This document shows positions 27,101 to 36,000 of a stretch of DNA of 51,238 nucleotides, piece by piece (the stretch's first letter is position 1; every line of letters starts with the position of its first letter). Where the stretch lies: NCBI GenBank assembly GCA_964617875.1, contig CAZUAI010000036.1, forward strand, positions 1 through 51,238, in the 5' to 3' direction. The notes beneath the pieces were generated by a model. It did not search any database. It was not told the origin of the DNA and saw nothing but the letters and a program-made list of their open reading frames with translations. Position numbers and translations under genes: made by a program. Source of the DNA: CAZMVY01 sp964617875. Its GTDB lineage: Bacteria; Planctomycetota; Phycisphaerae; UBA1845; PWPN01.

Positions 27101-27380
27101 GCATCGCCTCGATGACGGCCGGCGCGGGAACGAGCTGCCGGTTGCGTATCAGGTTCAGCGCGTTTTCCATCTCGTGCGCCAGCGTGCCGATCGTCTTGAG
27201 GCCCAGGAAGCCGCACGTCCCCTTGATCGAGTGGATCGCGCGGAAAACCCTGTTCACGAGGTCGCCGTCGATGTCGGCGCCCGCCGCCTCCATCGCCAGG
27301 AAATCGTTCTCGATGTCCGCCAGGCTCTCGTTGGCCTCCGCCACAAACGAGGCCACGAGTTCTTCATTACCCATCGACAT
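24174..27380 (-). CDS. cheA: Hybrid chemotaxis histidine kinase CheA with two CheW-like domains and a receiver
   Basis: This is a 1068-residue CheA. Order: Hpt domain (about 1-110) with phospho-accepting H50 in AIHSIKGTCGFLG; an unassigned domain (about 110-265); a long Ala/Pro-rich linker (about 270-335); dimerisation helices; the ATPase domain with N-box LVRNSVDHG, DDGGGID and GRGVGMDVV; a CheW-like domain interrupted by an Arg/Asp-rich insert (RRAGAEPPPGVDRRAGSDRR); a second CheW-like domain (SVLLFTNDPSELFGIPMG); and a C-terminal receiver with phospho-Asp in LVVTDIEMPNMNGYEL. The two CheW-like domains plus receiver set it apart from the E. coli form, and the receiver may act as a phosphate sink or internal output. 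It lies between the STAS gene (30 nt upstream) and cheW (4-nt overlap). Confidence 0.95.
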   Translation of the reverse strand: MSMGNEELVASFVAEANESLADIENDFLAMEAAGADIDGDLVNRVFRAIHSIKGTCGFLGLKTIGTLAHEMENALNLIRNRQLVPAPAVIEAMLKGADLLREMVNDVAGSADTDISGPVKALAAAVAAQTAPQTSETLNREIDVLLPTGGLAFAMVQEQELVLRQRQGGHIYVVEVDFIADVEPTGRTPLDFLRGVYANGELIDSYVRTAGMGRLNDALPESLCFVMLVASKLPPPALSETLGVPSNRVHLIAGSDEMDWTAHVSPMSATGAAAAPAPPAPPTPAQPTAAASAAPPAPTPVPPASAPAPAAPAAPATAPARAIPTTKPETSLRVHVKVLDTLMNLAGELVLGRNQLLQIIDSKDRRGLESVGARLNQVTSELQEAIMQTRMQPIGTVFNKFPRLIRDLSASLGKQVELTVEGEDVELDKTIIETIGDPLTHLVRNSVDHGVERPDVRTARGKAAVGKVHLRAFHQAGKVHITIQDDGGGIDANRLKEKAVSTGLITSDEAHSMTDREAVKLIFHPGFSTAEKVTDVSGRGVGMDVVKTNIEKLGGSVEVETELGSGTTVHVKLPLTLAIIPSLIVRCGEGRFAIPQVGISELVRIKASEVATRIERVKSAEVLRLRGSLLPLVRLSTVLGMQSKYLDPLPDVLENNDRVRIADRRAGAEPPPGVDRRAGSDRREDTAAGALNIIVVETGHLRYGLIVDGLYDSQEIVVKPLGRHMKGCTCLAGATILGDGRVALILDVAGIAAHAKLVAPETTVVHGGEETVRHGAAQTQSVLLFTNDPSELFGIPMGLIARIERIRADQIDSVGGQEVLQYRGTSLPLLSLERSVKAKPRPERTKLYVVVFGISRREVGLVVPDLVDIRDVTTEVDDVTFREPGIMGSVVVDRKTARLIDLFELAEAAHPEWFVDREKVERTDDRAVTILIAEDSNFFRKQIEELLKSDGYEVVACEDGAAAWNTLQDPERRFDLVVTDIEMPNMNGYELTSRITRDPQFAHLPVIAVTSLAGEEDIQRGIESGVTEYHVKLDKEGLRAAVARQLNAARQKAGLAADRAPKTVGRSQ

Positions 27381-27410
27381 GGTTGGAACCTCTCTCTTGC
27401 CGTGCCGGCA

Positions 27411-27752
27411 TCAGGTTGCCACGGGCTGGACCATGGCCGCCGCGTCCTTCGACCCGCAGACCGTAAAGTGCTGATCGAGCCGCATCACCCGGAACAGGCG
27501 GCGCAGATCGTCGTTGTCCGTCACCACCGTCAGGCTTCCGCCGAGCGGAGCCACCGTCTGATGGCAGACGATGAAAACGGCCAGCCCCTTGGAATCAATG
27601 ATGTCCACGCCGGCCAGGTCGATCCGCAGGTGGATGCTCCCGCGATCCACCAGGCTCTGCAGCTCCTTGCGGAAGTCGTCCGCGTTCAAGGCGGTGATCC
27701 GGCCGGCGGGCCGCACCACGGCAACCGTGTCTCTCGTTTCCGTTGAACTCAT
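27411..27752 (-). CDS. STAS-domain anti-sigma factor antagonist (RsbV/SpoIIAA-like)
   Basis: This 113-residue protein is a single STAS domain. In partner switches such proteins, when dephosphorylated, bind an RsbW/SpoIIAB-type kinase and release its client. The phosphorylatable serine is S54 in DIIDSKGLAVF, preceded by the strand IHLRIDLAGV. Its start overlaps the end of the RsbW-like gene by 4 nt, and cheA begins 30 nt downstream, so kinase, antagonist and CheA are probably produced together. The link suggests cross-talk between the chemosensory core and partner switching (inference). Confidence 0.9.
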   Translation of the reverse strand: MSSTETRDTVAVVRPAGRITALNADDFRKELQSLVDRGSIHLRIDLAGVDIIDSKGLAVFIVCHQTVAPLGGSLTVVTDNDDLRRLFRVMRLDQHFTVCGSKDAAAMVQPVAT

Positions 27753-28213
27753 GCGTTCGTCTCCTCGTGCCGGTCCCCGGGCCCGCCGGGTGTGGCCGCC
27801 GGCGTGCCGAACTCCTTCCGGAGCACGACCCGGTTCCCCCGTTCGTTGAACTCCATCGAATCGGAAAACGTCTCCATCAGCGCCAGTCCCCGCCCGCCGT
27901 CCGCCAGGACGTCGAGCGTCTTTGAGCGATCACGCCACGCGAACCCCGCCCCGGAGTCCTCGACCGTCATCGTCAGCCCGTGCCCGTCGAGCACCAGGCC
28001 CAGCGTGACGGTCTTGCCCGGGTCTTTCTCGCTGCCGTGCGTCACGGCGTTCAGCAACGCCTCCCGCAGCAGGATCCGCGCGGCAAACTCGTCCACGGGC
28101 ACCTCGTGCGATCGCAGGTACGCCGTCACGCAGTCATCCGCCTCGTCGATGGCGTCCAGCGTGGCGGCCATCCGCAACGCCAGTCCGCTGTCTGTCTGCG
28201 TCACCTCGATCAT
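27749..28213 (-). CDS. RsbW/SpoIIAB-like serine kinase (GHKL ATPase)
   Basis: This 154-residue protein is a GHKL ATPase of the anti-sigma factor kinase type. Motifs: N-box LLREALLNAVTHGSE, G1 VEDSGAGFAW, and G2 ADGGRGLALMETFSD. Family members phosphorylate a STAS antagonist on serine and sequester a sigma factor or other client. The ATG at 28213 is chosen because GGGAG is 8 nt upstream; a GTG at 28243 is also in frame but has no such site. It lies between the PP2C-type phosphatase gene and the STAS gene, the classical three-component order. No sigma factor gene lies nearby, so the client is unknown. Confidence 0.88.
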   Translation of the reverse strand: MIEVTQTDSGLALRMAATLDAIDEADDCVTAYLRSHEVPVDEFAARILLREALLNAVTHGSEKDPGKTVTLGLVLDGHGLTMTVEDSGAGFAWRDRSKTLDVLADGGRGLALMETFSDSMEFNERGNRVVLRKEFGTPAATPGGPGDRHEETNA

Positions 28214-28257
28214 CCGCGTCGCTCCCGACGGCGAGGCCGCCACGCACGGCCGGCGAC

Positions 28258-29499
28258 TTACAGCTCGATGCCCAGAAGGACGATGTCGTCCGGATTTGTC
28301 CCGTTCACATCGTCCAGGAAATCATCCACCACGGCGTCCACCGTCTCCTGGATCGGTCGGTCGCGTTTCGTACGCAGCCGCTCGACCAGCGCCTGGTTTC
28401 CCGGTTGCGCGCGGCGTGCCCGCCGCGGTCCCGTCGGGACGCCCTCCACGAGCCCATCCGTGTAGAGAAAGACCCGGTCCCCCGACTCGACCCGTTGGGA
28501 GTGCGTGCCGAAGGTCACCGAGTCGTACACGCCGAGCACGTCGCCCACCAGGTCGATCGGCAGGATCGTGCCGTCGCGCCTTTGAAGAAGCGGCGGCGGG
28601 TGGCCGGCGTTGATCACGTCCAGGTTCAACTGAAAGGAGGAAAACCGCGCATAGCACGCCGTGGCATACACCCCGCGCGGCAGGAACCGCCGGAGCGAGT
28701 TGTTCAGCATGATCATGGTTTCGCTGAGCGACATCGCCTCGTTCATGAAGCTGAGCGAGAGCGCCTTCAGCGCGCCGGTGACGTACGCGACGCCGAGGTC
28801 GTGCCCGGCGACGTCAGCGATGAACACCCCGTACTCATCCTCCGACAGCCGCACGATCTCGTAGAAATCGCCGCCGGCCTCGAAGGCGGGCTGAAACCGG
28901 ACGCCCAGCCGGACCTCGGGGAAGCACGCCGGATTCGTCAGCAGCGAGGCCTGGCCGCCGCGGATCTGATCCAGACGGCCACACTGCGATGCCACGACGC
29001 TGGCAAACAGCTGGGCCTGCTTGCGGAACTGGGCGCGGGTCTGCGCCAGCTCCAGGTGCGTTCGCACCCTCGCGAGAAGCTCGACCCGCTCCACCGGCTT
29101 GCAAACGAAATCCACGCCTCCGGCGGCGAACGCCTGCGCCTTGTCCTCCGGCGAGGTCATCGCGGTGAGGAAGATCACCGGCGTGTCCTCGAACTGCGGA
29201 TCGCTCCGCAGCCGCCGGCAGACCTCAAAGCCGTCCATCTGCGGCATGTTGCAGTCAAGGAGGATGAGATCCGGCCGTTCACGCCCGGCGAGTTCGAGCC
29301 CTTCCTCGCCGCTCTGGGCCACGATGGCCCGATAACCGTCGCGCCGCAGGATGTTCGCGAACAACCTGCACATGTCGAGCGTGTCGTCAACCACGAGGAT
29401 GGTGATCGGCCCCCTGCTGTCGGCAACGCCTTCCACGGCCGGGTGCTTCTGCGCGGCTCCGGGCGGCGGTGACAATATGTCCGTGGGCATCGGGGGCAC
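28258..29499 (-). CDS. Receiver-PP2C phosphatase response regulator (RsbU/RssB-like)
   Basis: This is a response regulator with a PPM/PP2C-type serine phosphatase output, 413 residues from the chosen GTG. Residues about 32-150 form a receiver with acidic pair D38/D39 and phospho-Asp D82 in LILLDCNMPQMDG. A short coiled linker follows. The phosphatase has FEAGGDFYEIV, FIADVAGHDLGVAYVTGALKA, LYTDGLVEG and PDDIVLLGIEL, which supply the metal-binding aspartates. It would dephosphorylate the STAS protein encoded downstream, with CheA as a plausible phosphodonor (inference). The GTG at 29499 has AGAGG 8 nt upstream; a GTG at 29520 and an ATG at 29490 are alternatives. It is the first gene of the array. 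Confidence 0.9.
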   Translation of the reverse strand: MPPMPTDILSPPPGAAQKHPAVEGVADSRGPITILVVDDTLDMCRLFANILRRDGYRAIVAQSGEEGLELAGRERPDLILLDCNMPQMDGFEVCRRLRSDPQFEDTPVIFLTAMTSPEDKAQAFAAGGVDFVCKPVERVELLARVRTHLELAQTRAQFRKQAQLFASVVASQCGRLDQIRGGQASLLTNPACFPEVRLGVRFQPAFEAGGDFYEIVRLSEDEYGVFIADVAGHDLGVAYVTGALKALSLSFMNEAMSLSETMIMLNNSLRRFLPRGVYATACYARFSSFQLNLDVINAGHPPPLLQRRDGTILPIDLVGDVLGVYDSVTFGTHSQRVESGDRVFLYTDGLVEGVPTGPRRARRAQPGNQALVERLRTKRDRPIQETVDAVVDDFLDDVNGTNPDDIVLLGIEL

Positions 29500-29520
29500 C
29501 GTGCGTACCTCTGCCGGCAC

Positions 29521-29807
29521 TACGGCCCTGCGCCCGCCCCGTTGGGCTCAATACAGACGAAGAGCCGCCGGGACAGTCTTCGGACATGGCGCACGGCGGC
29601 ATTAGTCACCGGCGGCGCGATTGGCACAAGGACCGCGCCCCGAACCGGCAGGATGCGGCTTTATCAGACGGGCTTCACAGATCGTTGACAGGGACTGGGA
29701 TCCGCCGAGTTGCGCGGGGGCAGTCGCCCGCCGCACGACAGGACCGATATCGGGCGGAGCCTGATTCTCGGACGAAGATCCCGCCGTGGCGGCGCGCAAC
29801 ATCCGGC
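29521..29807. other. Intergenic region upstream of the che/rsb array
   Basis: This region separates the end of recG from the start of the phosphatase gene, both on the minus strand, and should hold the promoter of the ten-gene array. I find no hexamer pair close to the sigma70 consensus on the minus strand and no convincing sigma28-type site. No small gene with a ribosome-binding site is evident. Confidence 0.4.
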
Positions 29808-31991
29808 TCAGGCCACGTCGATCCACGCCAGGCGGTGGCGGAAGCGCACGAGCAGCTCGCGGCGCAGCGCGGCGTGGCGCGGATCGGTCAGGGCCGGATC
29901 CTTACGAACGAGTTCGAGGGCATCGCGTCGGGCGAGATCAAGCAGGTCCGCGTCCGCAATGAGGTTCGCCACCTTCAGCTCCGGCCACCCGTGCTGCTGT
30001 GTCCCGAGGATCTCGCCCGGCCCGCGGATGCGCAGATCCTCCTCCGCGATGCGGAAGCCGTCGGTCGTCTGGCACAGGATGCTCAGCCGCCGCGTCGCCG
30101 CCTCGCTCGCATCATCGGACAGCAGCAGGCAGCAGGACGGCCGATCACCCCGTCCGACCCGCCCGCGCAGCTGGTGCAGCGCCGCCAGCCCGTACCGGTC
30201 GGCATGCTGGATCACCATGACCGTGGCGTTGGGCACATCCACGCCGACCTCGATCACCGTCGTCGAAACGAGCACTTGGATCTCGCCGGCGGCGAAACGC
30301 CGCATGATCTCGCGCTTGACCTTGCCGGCCATCTTGCCGTGAAGCAGCTCCACGCTGGCGCCGGGAAGGACGTCGGCGGCAATCCGCTTGGCCTCGGCCG
30401 TCGCCGCGCGCAGCGGCATCGTGTCGGACTCTTCCACGAGCGGGTAGACAATGTACGCCTGCTCGCCCGCCGCAAGGCGCCGGCGGACGATCTCCCAGGC
30501 GGCGCCGTAGCGGCCCGGCCCCATCCACTGCGTCGTGGTCTTCTGACGCCCGGGCGGCAGTTCGTCGAGGATCGACACGTCGAGGTCGCCGAAGACCGTC
30601 ATCGAGAGCGTTCGCGGGATCGGCGTGGCCGACATCACCAGGTAGTGCGGCAGCACGTGCGCCGCCGCGCGGCCCCGGATCGTCCCCCGCTGCGCGACGC
30701 CGAACTTGTGCTGTTCGTCCACAACAACCAGCGAGAGCGAGCGGAACGTGACGTCCTTCTCGAGCAGCGCCTGCGTGCCGATCACAAGATCCATCTCGCC
30801 GTCGGCGACGGCGCGGACCGCCGACGACCGCGTCCGGGCCGGCGTCTGGCCGGTCAGCAGGACCCGCCGCACGCGGCTGCCCTCGAGGTATTTCTCCACG
30901 TTGCGGAAGTGCTGCGCCGCCAGCACCTCCGTCGGAGCCATGATGGCGACCTGCTGCCGGTTGGCGACCGCGACCAGGGCCGCGTACAGGGCGACGACCG
31001 TCTTGCCGCTGCCGACGTCGCCCTGAAGCAGTCGATTCATCGGCCGCGGCCGCGCAAGGTCGGCGACGACCTCGCCGATCGCCCGGTCCTGTGCCGCCGT
31101 CAGGGCGAACGGGAAACGACGGCGAATGTGCCGGTCGATCTCCTCGGACGACGGCAACGGGACCGCCCGGTCGGTCGTCATCGCCCGGTTTCGCTTCAGC
31201 GCAATCGCAAGCTGCATCAGGAACAGCTCGTCGTAGGCGATTCGGCGGCGGGCGATCGGAATATCATCGAGGGACTCCGGGTGGTGATACCGTTCGACGG
31301 CGGACCGCCGCCGGGCGAGCCGCCGGGCGGCGAGGTAACGGTCATCGAACAGCTCCTCGATCTCTCGCAACGCCTCCGGCAGGCAGGCACTGACGGCGGC
31401 GGCAATCTGACGGCTGGGCAGGCCGTCGATGGCGCGATAGATCGGCTCGAGCCGCTCGCCCGCCTGGGGTGCCGCCGGGGTCACCTCGTGTGCGGGCTCG
31501 ATCCGAGGGTTCACGAACTCGGCAATGCGCCGAGCGAAGCGGACCATGCCGTGAATGCGAACGCGATGCATGGCCGCGAGCCGGTCGGCCATATAAGGTG
31601 CGTTGAACCAACGGACCTGACACACCCCGCTGTCATCTCCGACCTCGGTGACAACAGAGATCCCGTAACGTGACCACCGGCGGCCTGTCGTTCGGATGTC
31701 AAGAACTCGGCCGACAATCGTGGCACGTTCGCCCTCGACGAGCGTGTTGATCGGTTGTGGCGCTCCCTGGACCTGGTGGCGAAACGGAAAGTGCGCGATC
31801 AGGTCGGCAACCGTCTCGATGCCGAGCTTGGCGAACAGCTCCGCCCGCCGGGGACCGACGCCCCGGACAAACTGCACGGGCCGGCGAAGACCGGCCGTGC
31901 GGTCCGTTACGGGATGATCAGCTTCATGCCGACCGGGACCTTGTTCGGATCCTTGATTCGCTGCCGATTGGCATCGTAGATTCGGCGCCAT
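29808..31991 (-). CDS. recG: ATP-dependent DNA helicase RecG
   Basis: RecG remodels stalled replication forks and branched DNA. The 727-residue product has the N-terminal wedge region (VQFVRGVGPRRAELFAKLGI) followed by superfamily 2 helicase motifs: Walker A GDVGSGKTVVA, VVDEQHKFG in place of a DEAD box, SATPIPRTL, STTVIEVGVDVPN and QLRGRVGRGDRP; length is normal. The start is uncertain. The ATG at 31991 overlaps the LysM gene by 85 nt and has only a weak AGG nearby. A GTG at 31877 would avoid the overlap but leave only two residues before the conserved wedge. It is probably co-transcribed with the LysM gene. Confidence 0.93.
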   Translation of the reverse strand: MAPNLRCQSAANQGSEQGPGRHEADHPVTDRTAGLRRPVQFVRGVGPRRAELFAKLGIETVADLIAHFPFRHQVQGAPQPINTLVEGERATIVGRVLDIRTTGRRWSRYGISVVTEVGDDSGVCQVRWFNAPYMADRLAAMHRVRIHGMVRFARRIAEFVNPRIEPAHEVTPAAPQAGERLEPIYRAIDGLPSRQIAAAVSACLPEALREIEELFDDRYLAARRLARRRSAVERYHHPESLDDIPIARRRIAYDELFLMQLAIALKRNRAMTTDRAVPLPSSEEIDRHIRRRFPFALTAAQDRAIGEVVADLARPRPMNRLLQGDVGSGKTVVALYAALVAVANRQQVAIMAPTEVLAAQHFRNVEKYLEGSRVRRVLLTGQTPARTRSSAVRAVADGEMDLVIGTQALLEKDVTFRSLSLVVVDEQHKFGVAQRGTIRGRAAAHVLPHYLVMSATPIPRTLSMTVFGDLDVSILDELPPGRQKTTTQWMGPGRYGAAWEIVRRRLAAGEQAYIVYPLVEESDTMPLRAATAEAKRIAADVLPGASVELLHGKMAGKVKREIMRRFAAGEIQVLVSTTVIEVGVDVPNATVMVIQHADRYGLAALHQLRGRVGRGDRPSCCLLLSDDASEAATRRLSILCQTTDGFRIAEEDLRIRGPGEILGTQQHGWPELKVANLIADADLLDLARRDALELVRKDPALTDPRHAALRRELLVRFRHRLAWIDVA

Positions 31992-32344
31992 TTGCCTGAA
32001 TCGCCGTAGTACTTCTTCGCGATCGTCTGGAGCGTGTCGCCCTTCTTGACCACGTAGGTTTGCGACTTCCGCGTGGCCTTCTTCGCGTGCGTTTCCTTGG
32101 GCAACGGCCTGGCCGTCGCCTCGGTGGGCTCCTCGGCCGACATCGCGTCGGGGGGCTGGGTCGGTGCCGCCGCCGTCGGCGGGGGGAGTTCGGGCGCCGG
32201 GGGGGGCGGCGGCGGACTCTCGATCACGACCTTGCCCTGATCGGGGGCCGTCTTGGTCTTGTCCGCCTTATTCGGTTCCTGGCAACCCGCCGCCAGGAAG
32301 CCGCACAGCGCAATACCCGCCGGAATCGCATTCCGTCGCAACAT
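31907..32344 (-). CDS. LysM-domain lipoprotein
   Basis: This 145-residue exported lipoprotein has a lipobox LAAGC with lipidated C21. A Pro-rich linker (VVIESPPPPPPAPELPPP) spans about 40-60, and a C-terminal LysM domain (YVVKKGDTLQTIAKKYYGD to PVGMKLIIP, about 93-145) should bind peptidoglycan. The arrangement suggests a protein tethered to a membrane that reaches the cell wall. The ATG at 32344 has GGAGG 5 nt upstream; longer in-frame extensions lack a lipoprotein signal. It lies upstream of, and overlapping, recG. Confidence 0.88.
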   Translation of the reverse strand: MLRRNAIPAGIALCGFLAAGCQEPNKADKTKTAPDQGKVVIESPPPPPPAPELPPPTAAAPTQPPDAMSAEEPTEATARPLPKETHAKKATRKSQTYVVKKGDTLQTIAKKYYGDSGKWRRIYDANRQRIKDPNKVPVGMKLIIP

Positions 32345-32585
32345 GGGCACCTCCATCCAAGCACTCGTTATCGGCGCGAAGCTCGTTTCAACGTTCACCG
32401 CCGGCACGTATGCTACCCGCCGTACGGCCGGAGTCAAGGACCCCGGGGCCATCGCCCGACTCTCTGTCCGGCCGGCGATCCGGCCGGGCCGGACGGCGGT
32501 GCCCGTCCCCCGGGCGCCTCCTCGCCTGTCCGCCTCAGGGCAGGCCGGTTTTCCCGTTTTCCCGATGCGGTGGCACGCCGGACGG

Positions 32586-32594
32586 TGGTATAAT
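32586..32594 (+). promoter_or_regulatory. Extended -10 promoter for the small protein gene
   Basis: TGGTATAAT contains a perfect TATAAT box (32589-32594) with the TGn extension directly upstream. No good -35 is present, as is usual for extended -10 promoters. A start near 32601 would leave a leader of under 20 nt before the ATG at 32618, with AGGAGG just inside it. Confidence 0.6.
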
Positions 32595-32617
32595 GGTATG
32601 GTGTCAGGAGGTGTGCC

Positions 32618-32872
32618 ATGTTGTTCGACCTGACCGCGGAAGAAAGGGACATCCTTGAAGCGTTGGTCGTACGCGAGATGGCCGATCTCGGACCGGAGAT
32701 CCATCACGCCCGGGTGATCGACTACCGTGAAGGGCTCAAGGCGCAGAAGCGGGCGCTCGAGCGACTGCTCAGCCGCCTGCGCCCGGGGGCGCCGATCACG
32801 CCCCACGGCACGATCGATACCTGGCAGCCGGGCGTCGGAGTCGCCGCGGAGTCCGGGCATCTGGGCACGTAG
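32618..32872 (+). CDS. Small acidic/basic helical protein of unknown function
   Basis: This is an 84-residue soluble protein. The first 55 residues (LTAEERDILEALVVREMADL and REGLKAQKRALERLLSRL) are predicted strongly helical and heptad-like, suggesting a helical hairpin or coiled coil. The last 25 residues are Gly/Pro-rich and probably disordered. AGGAGG lies 6 nt upstream, and an extended -10 promoter sits at 32586, so the gene is well supported despite its size. I do not recognise a named family. It is isolated: divergent from the LysM gene and convergent with the TPR gene. Confidence 0.75.
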   Translation: MLFDLTAEERDILEALVVREMADLGPEIHHARVIDYREGLKAQKRALERLLSRLRPGAPITPHGTIDTWQPGVGVAAESGHLGT

Positions 32873-33068
32873 CCGGCAGACCCGGGACTTCGCCCATCAC
32901 GCGGACCGCGCCGCACGCGCAGGGAGGGTCTTTGCGTCAAATGTCTGTCCGCGCTCCGGGCAGCGGGCCTCGGTCGGTCCAGGGAACGAAACGAAGGGGA
33001 TCCTCCAGCCCCGCGTGGGCACGCCCGGCGACGTGCCCTGCCCCGCCGACGCCACCGGGTTCAAGCCG

Positions 33069-36000
33069 TCACTGCCCCACACCGGGCGGCGGGGCCGGCA
33101 CGTCCAGGCCCAGCTCCTTGAGCAGTTCGCCCGCGAGCTTGAGCATGTCCCGATCGTTCTTCTTGACGGCCGCATCATAGGCCCGACGGGCTTCGTCCTT
33201 CGCCCGCGCGAGGGCCACGGTCTGCTGTTCGGGCTTCTGGTCCGGGAGCTTGCTGATCTTGTGGTACGTCGCGGCGCGGTGGTACAGGACGGCGGCGTTG
33301 TCCGGCTCCGCGTCGATCGCAATGCCCAGCGGACCGAGGGCCTCGGTGTACTGGCCGAGCATCGCGAGGTTCCAGCCGTAGGTGTCGAGCACGTTGGCGT
33401 TGAAGGGGGCGAGTTCGGCCGCCTTTTTCGCGTACTGCAGTGACTCCTTCGGCTGGTTCATGTCCGTCATCAGCATGTAGGCCAGGTTGTTCAGCGCGAC
33501 GAGGTCCTCGGGGGCGATGTCCAGCATCTGCTTGTACAGCTTCACGGTCTCTTCGTACCGCTTGAGCGTGTAGACCACCTGCGCCTGCGCCCGCAGGAGT
33601 TCCAGCCGAACGGGATCCTCCTTGACGACGGCGGCCGTCTCCTGCAGGGCCCTGGCCACCTGCTCCCGGAGGGCATTGGCCTCGTCCCGCCGGCCCTTGC
33701 GCTCCATCTCATCGGCCTGCCGCAACTGCAGCATGGAGAGACTGAACCGGACAACCGCATCGTTCGGAGCGGCGGCCAGACGCTCCTGCAGCTTCTTGAG
33801 GGCGGCGTCGAGGCCGAACGCCGCCTGGTAGGAGTCTGTCGCCTGGCGGAAGGCGGCGAGGGACGCCTTCGACTGGTCCATCGCGGTTTCGAGTGCCTTG
33901 CGCGCCGCGTCATCCTGCTTCGTCCTCGCGTACGCCACGCCGAGCGTGGCGATCTGGTCCGGTGTCTTCTTGTCCGGCGGGATCACCTGCGTGACGTAGC
34001 GGATCACCTCGTCGAACTGCTCGAACGACATCATGGCCCGCAGGACCTGCGCGACGAGTTCGGGGCGGAACTTGGTCATTTCGGCGGCGGCACGGTAGTA
34101 CTCCACGATGCGTGCGCCGTTCTTCGTCTCCCGGCTCTCGGCGAGCTGCGCGAGGCGGAGCGGCCAGTAGGGGCTGTCGGCGAATCGCGCCCGGTACTCA
34201 AGAGCCTTCGTCTCCGCCTGGTCGATCCGCTGGAGCCGCGCGCAGAGATCGACGATCTGCCGTGCCGTCGTCTCCGAGGCCGGCTCGTCGCGCAGGATGC
34301 TCTCCAGCTCGTTGAGGGCGGCGTCCGGCTGGCCCTTTCTCAGGAAGGCGTTCGCCAGGAGCACGCGGTGCTCGTAGTTGAAGCCGCTGCGCGACTGGGA
34401 CTTGGCCTTCTGCAGGTCTTCCACGGCCGCGTCCCACTTCTGCTGGCGTGCGTACAGGTAGCCCCGGCGGAAGTACGCCTGCGCGTTGTTCGGGTCCTTT
34501 TCAAGGCATTTCGAAAGCGAGGCGATCGCCTCGGTTTCGCGGCCCGCCAGGATGTAGAACTGCGACTGGAACAGCAGCCCCGTCGTGTCCGCCGGATACT
34601 GCTCGACGTATTCGCGAATGGCCTTCTCCGTGTCGGCCTGGCGGGCGACGTCGCGGTTTCGGAGCATGAGGTCGATCAGGTAGCGCTTCGCGTCCCGCTC
34701 CCGTCCCGCGCCGTCGGGGCCGCCCTGCGCCCGCGCCTTCTCGATCGCCCGCCGGAAGTACTTCTCGGCCTCCGCCAGCCGCTGCGTCTCCCGGTACCAC
34801 CCGCCGACGCCCATCAGCGCTTCGTACCCGTCGTCGGCCTCGATGGCGGCGTTCGCGATCGCGTCGATTTCGGCCTGGGACGGCGCGCCGGGCAGGCCGG
34901 AGCGCTGCCAGTCCTGGATGTAGCTTCCGACCAGCAGCAGCGCGGCCGACTTCGCCTTCTTGTCCGTCATCGACTGGGCATAGTTCTTCAGGATCTCCAG
35001 GCCGCGGGCCGGGTCCGGCTTGTCCTTCCTCGCGAAGAAGAACCGCGCATAGGCCGTCGGCGCGGCCCAGTTCCGCAGCTTCTCGTTCGCGGCGCTCGTG
35101 TCCACAGCCTCCTTGAAAACCTCTTCGGCCTTGTCGTACTTCGCCGTCACCGCGTACAGTGCGCCAAGCCGAAGCAGGTTCGTGATCTGCCACGGCTCGA
35201 TCTTCTGCGGATCCGTCGGCATGTTCTTCCGCAGTCGTTCGCGCTTTTCGATGGCGCTCTCCGGGTTCTTCTCCTCCGCCTCGTCCTGGATCTTCTGCTG
35301 CACCCAGGGATCCGACGGCAGCAGCTCCTTCGCACGGGCGAAGTGCCTCGCCATGACGTCGGCCTGTCCCCGCCGTTCCGCGAGTTGTGCCAGGCCGACG
35401 TGCGCCAGCCCGGTGTTTGGATTGATCTCGAGCGCCTTGGCGAAGGCCTCCTGCGCCTCGTCCAGCCGGCCGGCCTCGAGCAGGGCCCGGCCGAGCATCG
35501 CCTGCCCCGCGTAGTTCGTCCCGGCCAGTTCCAGCCCCGCGCGGTACTCGCGAACGGCTTTCTCCAGTTCGTTGCGGCTCTGGGCGTACCGCGCAGCGTA
35601 GAAATGCCCGCCGGCCGAATCCAGGTTCTGCTCCGCCGCCTTCTTGAGGATCTCCTGCGCCGTCGCTTCGTCCTTCAACGCCGTGGCGAGGCGGAACACG
35701 AGTTCCAGCATCGCCGTGTCGTCCGGCTTGAGGGCGACGGCCTTCTTCGCATGGACCAGCGCGTTCCTGGGGTCGTTGTTGTTGACGTACAGGTCGATAT
35801 AGTTGGATTCCCGGTTGAACTCGTCGGGATCCTGCGCGATGATCTCTTCGGCGGCCTTGGTCCTCTCCTCCAGCGACCGCTTCGGGTCGTTCCGGACCTT
35901 CAGGAGATCGAGGGTCCGCTCCACGGCCCTCTTCCGTTCGTCCGCCGATTTCCGGGCGGCGGCGATCACCTTCTCCTTCTCCTGGGCGTCGGCGATCTTC

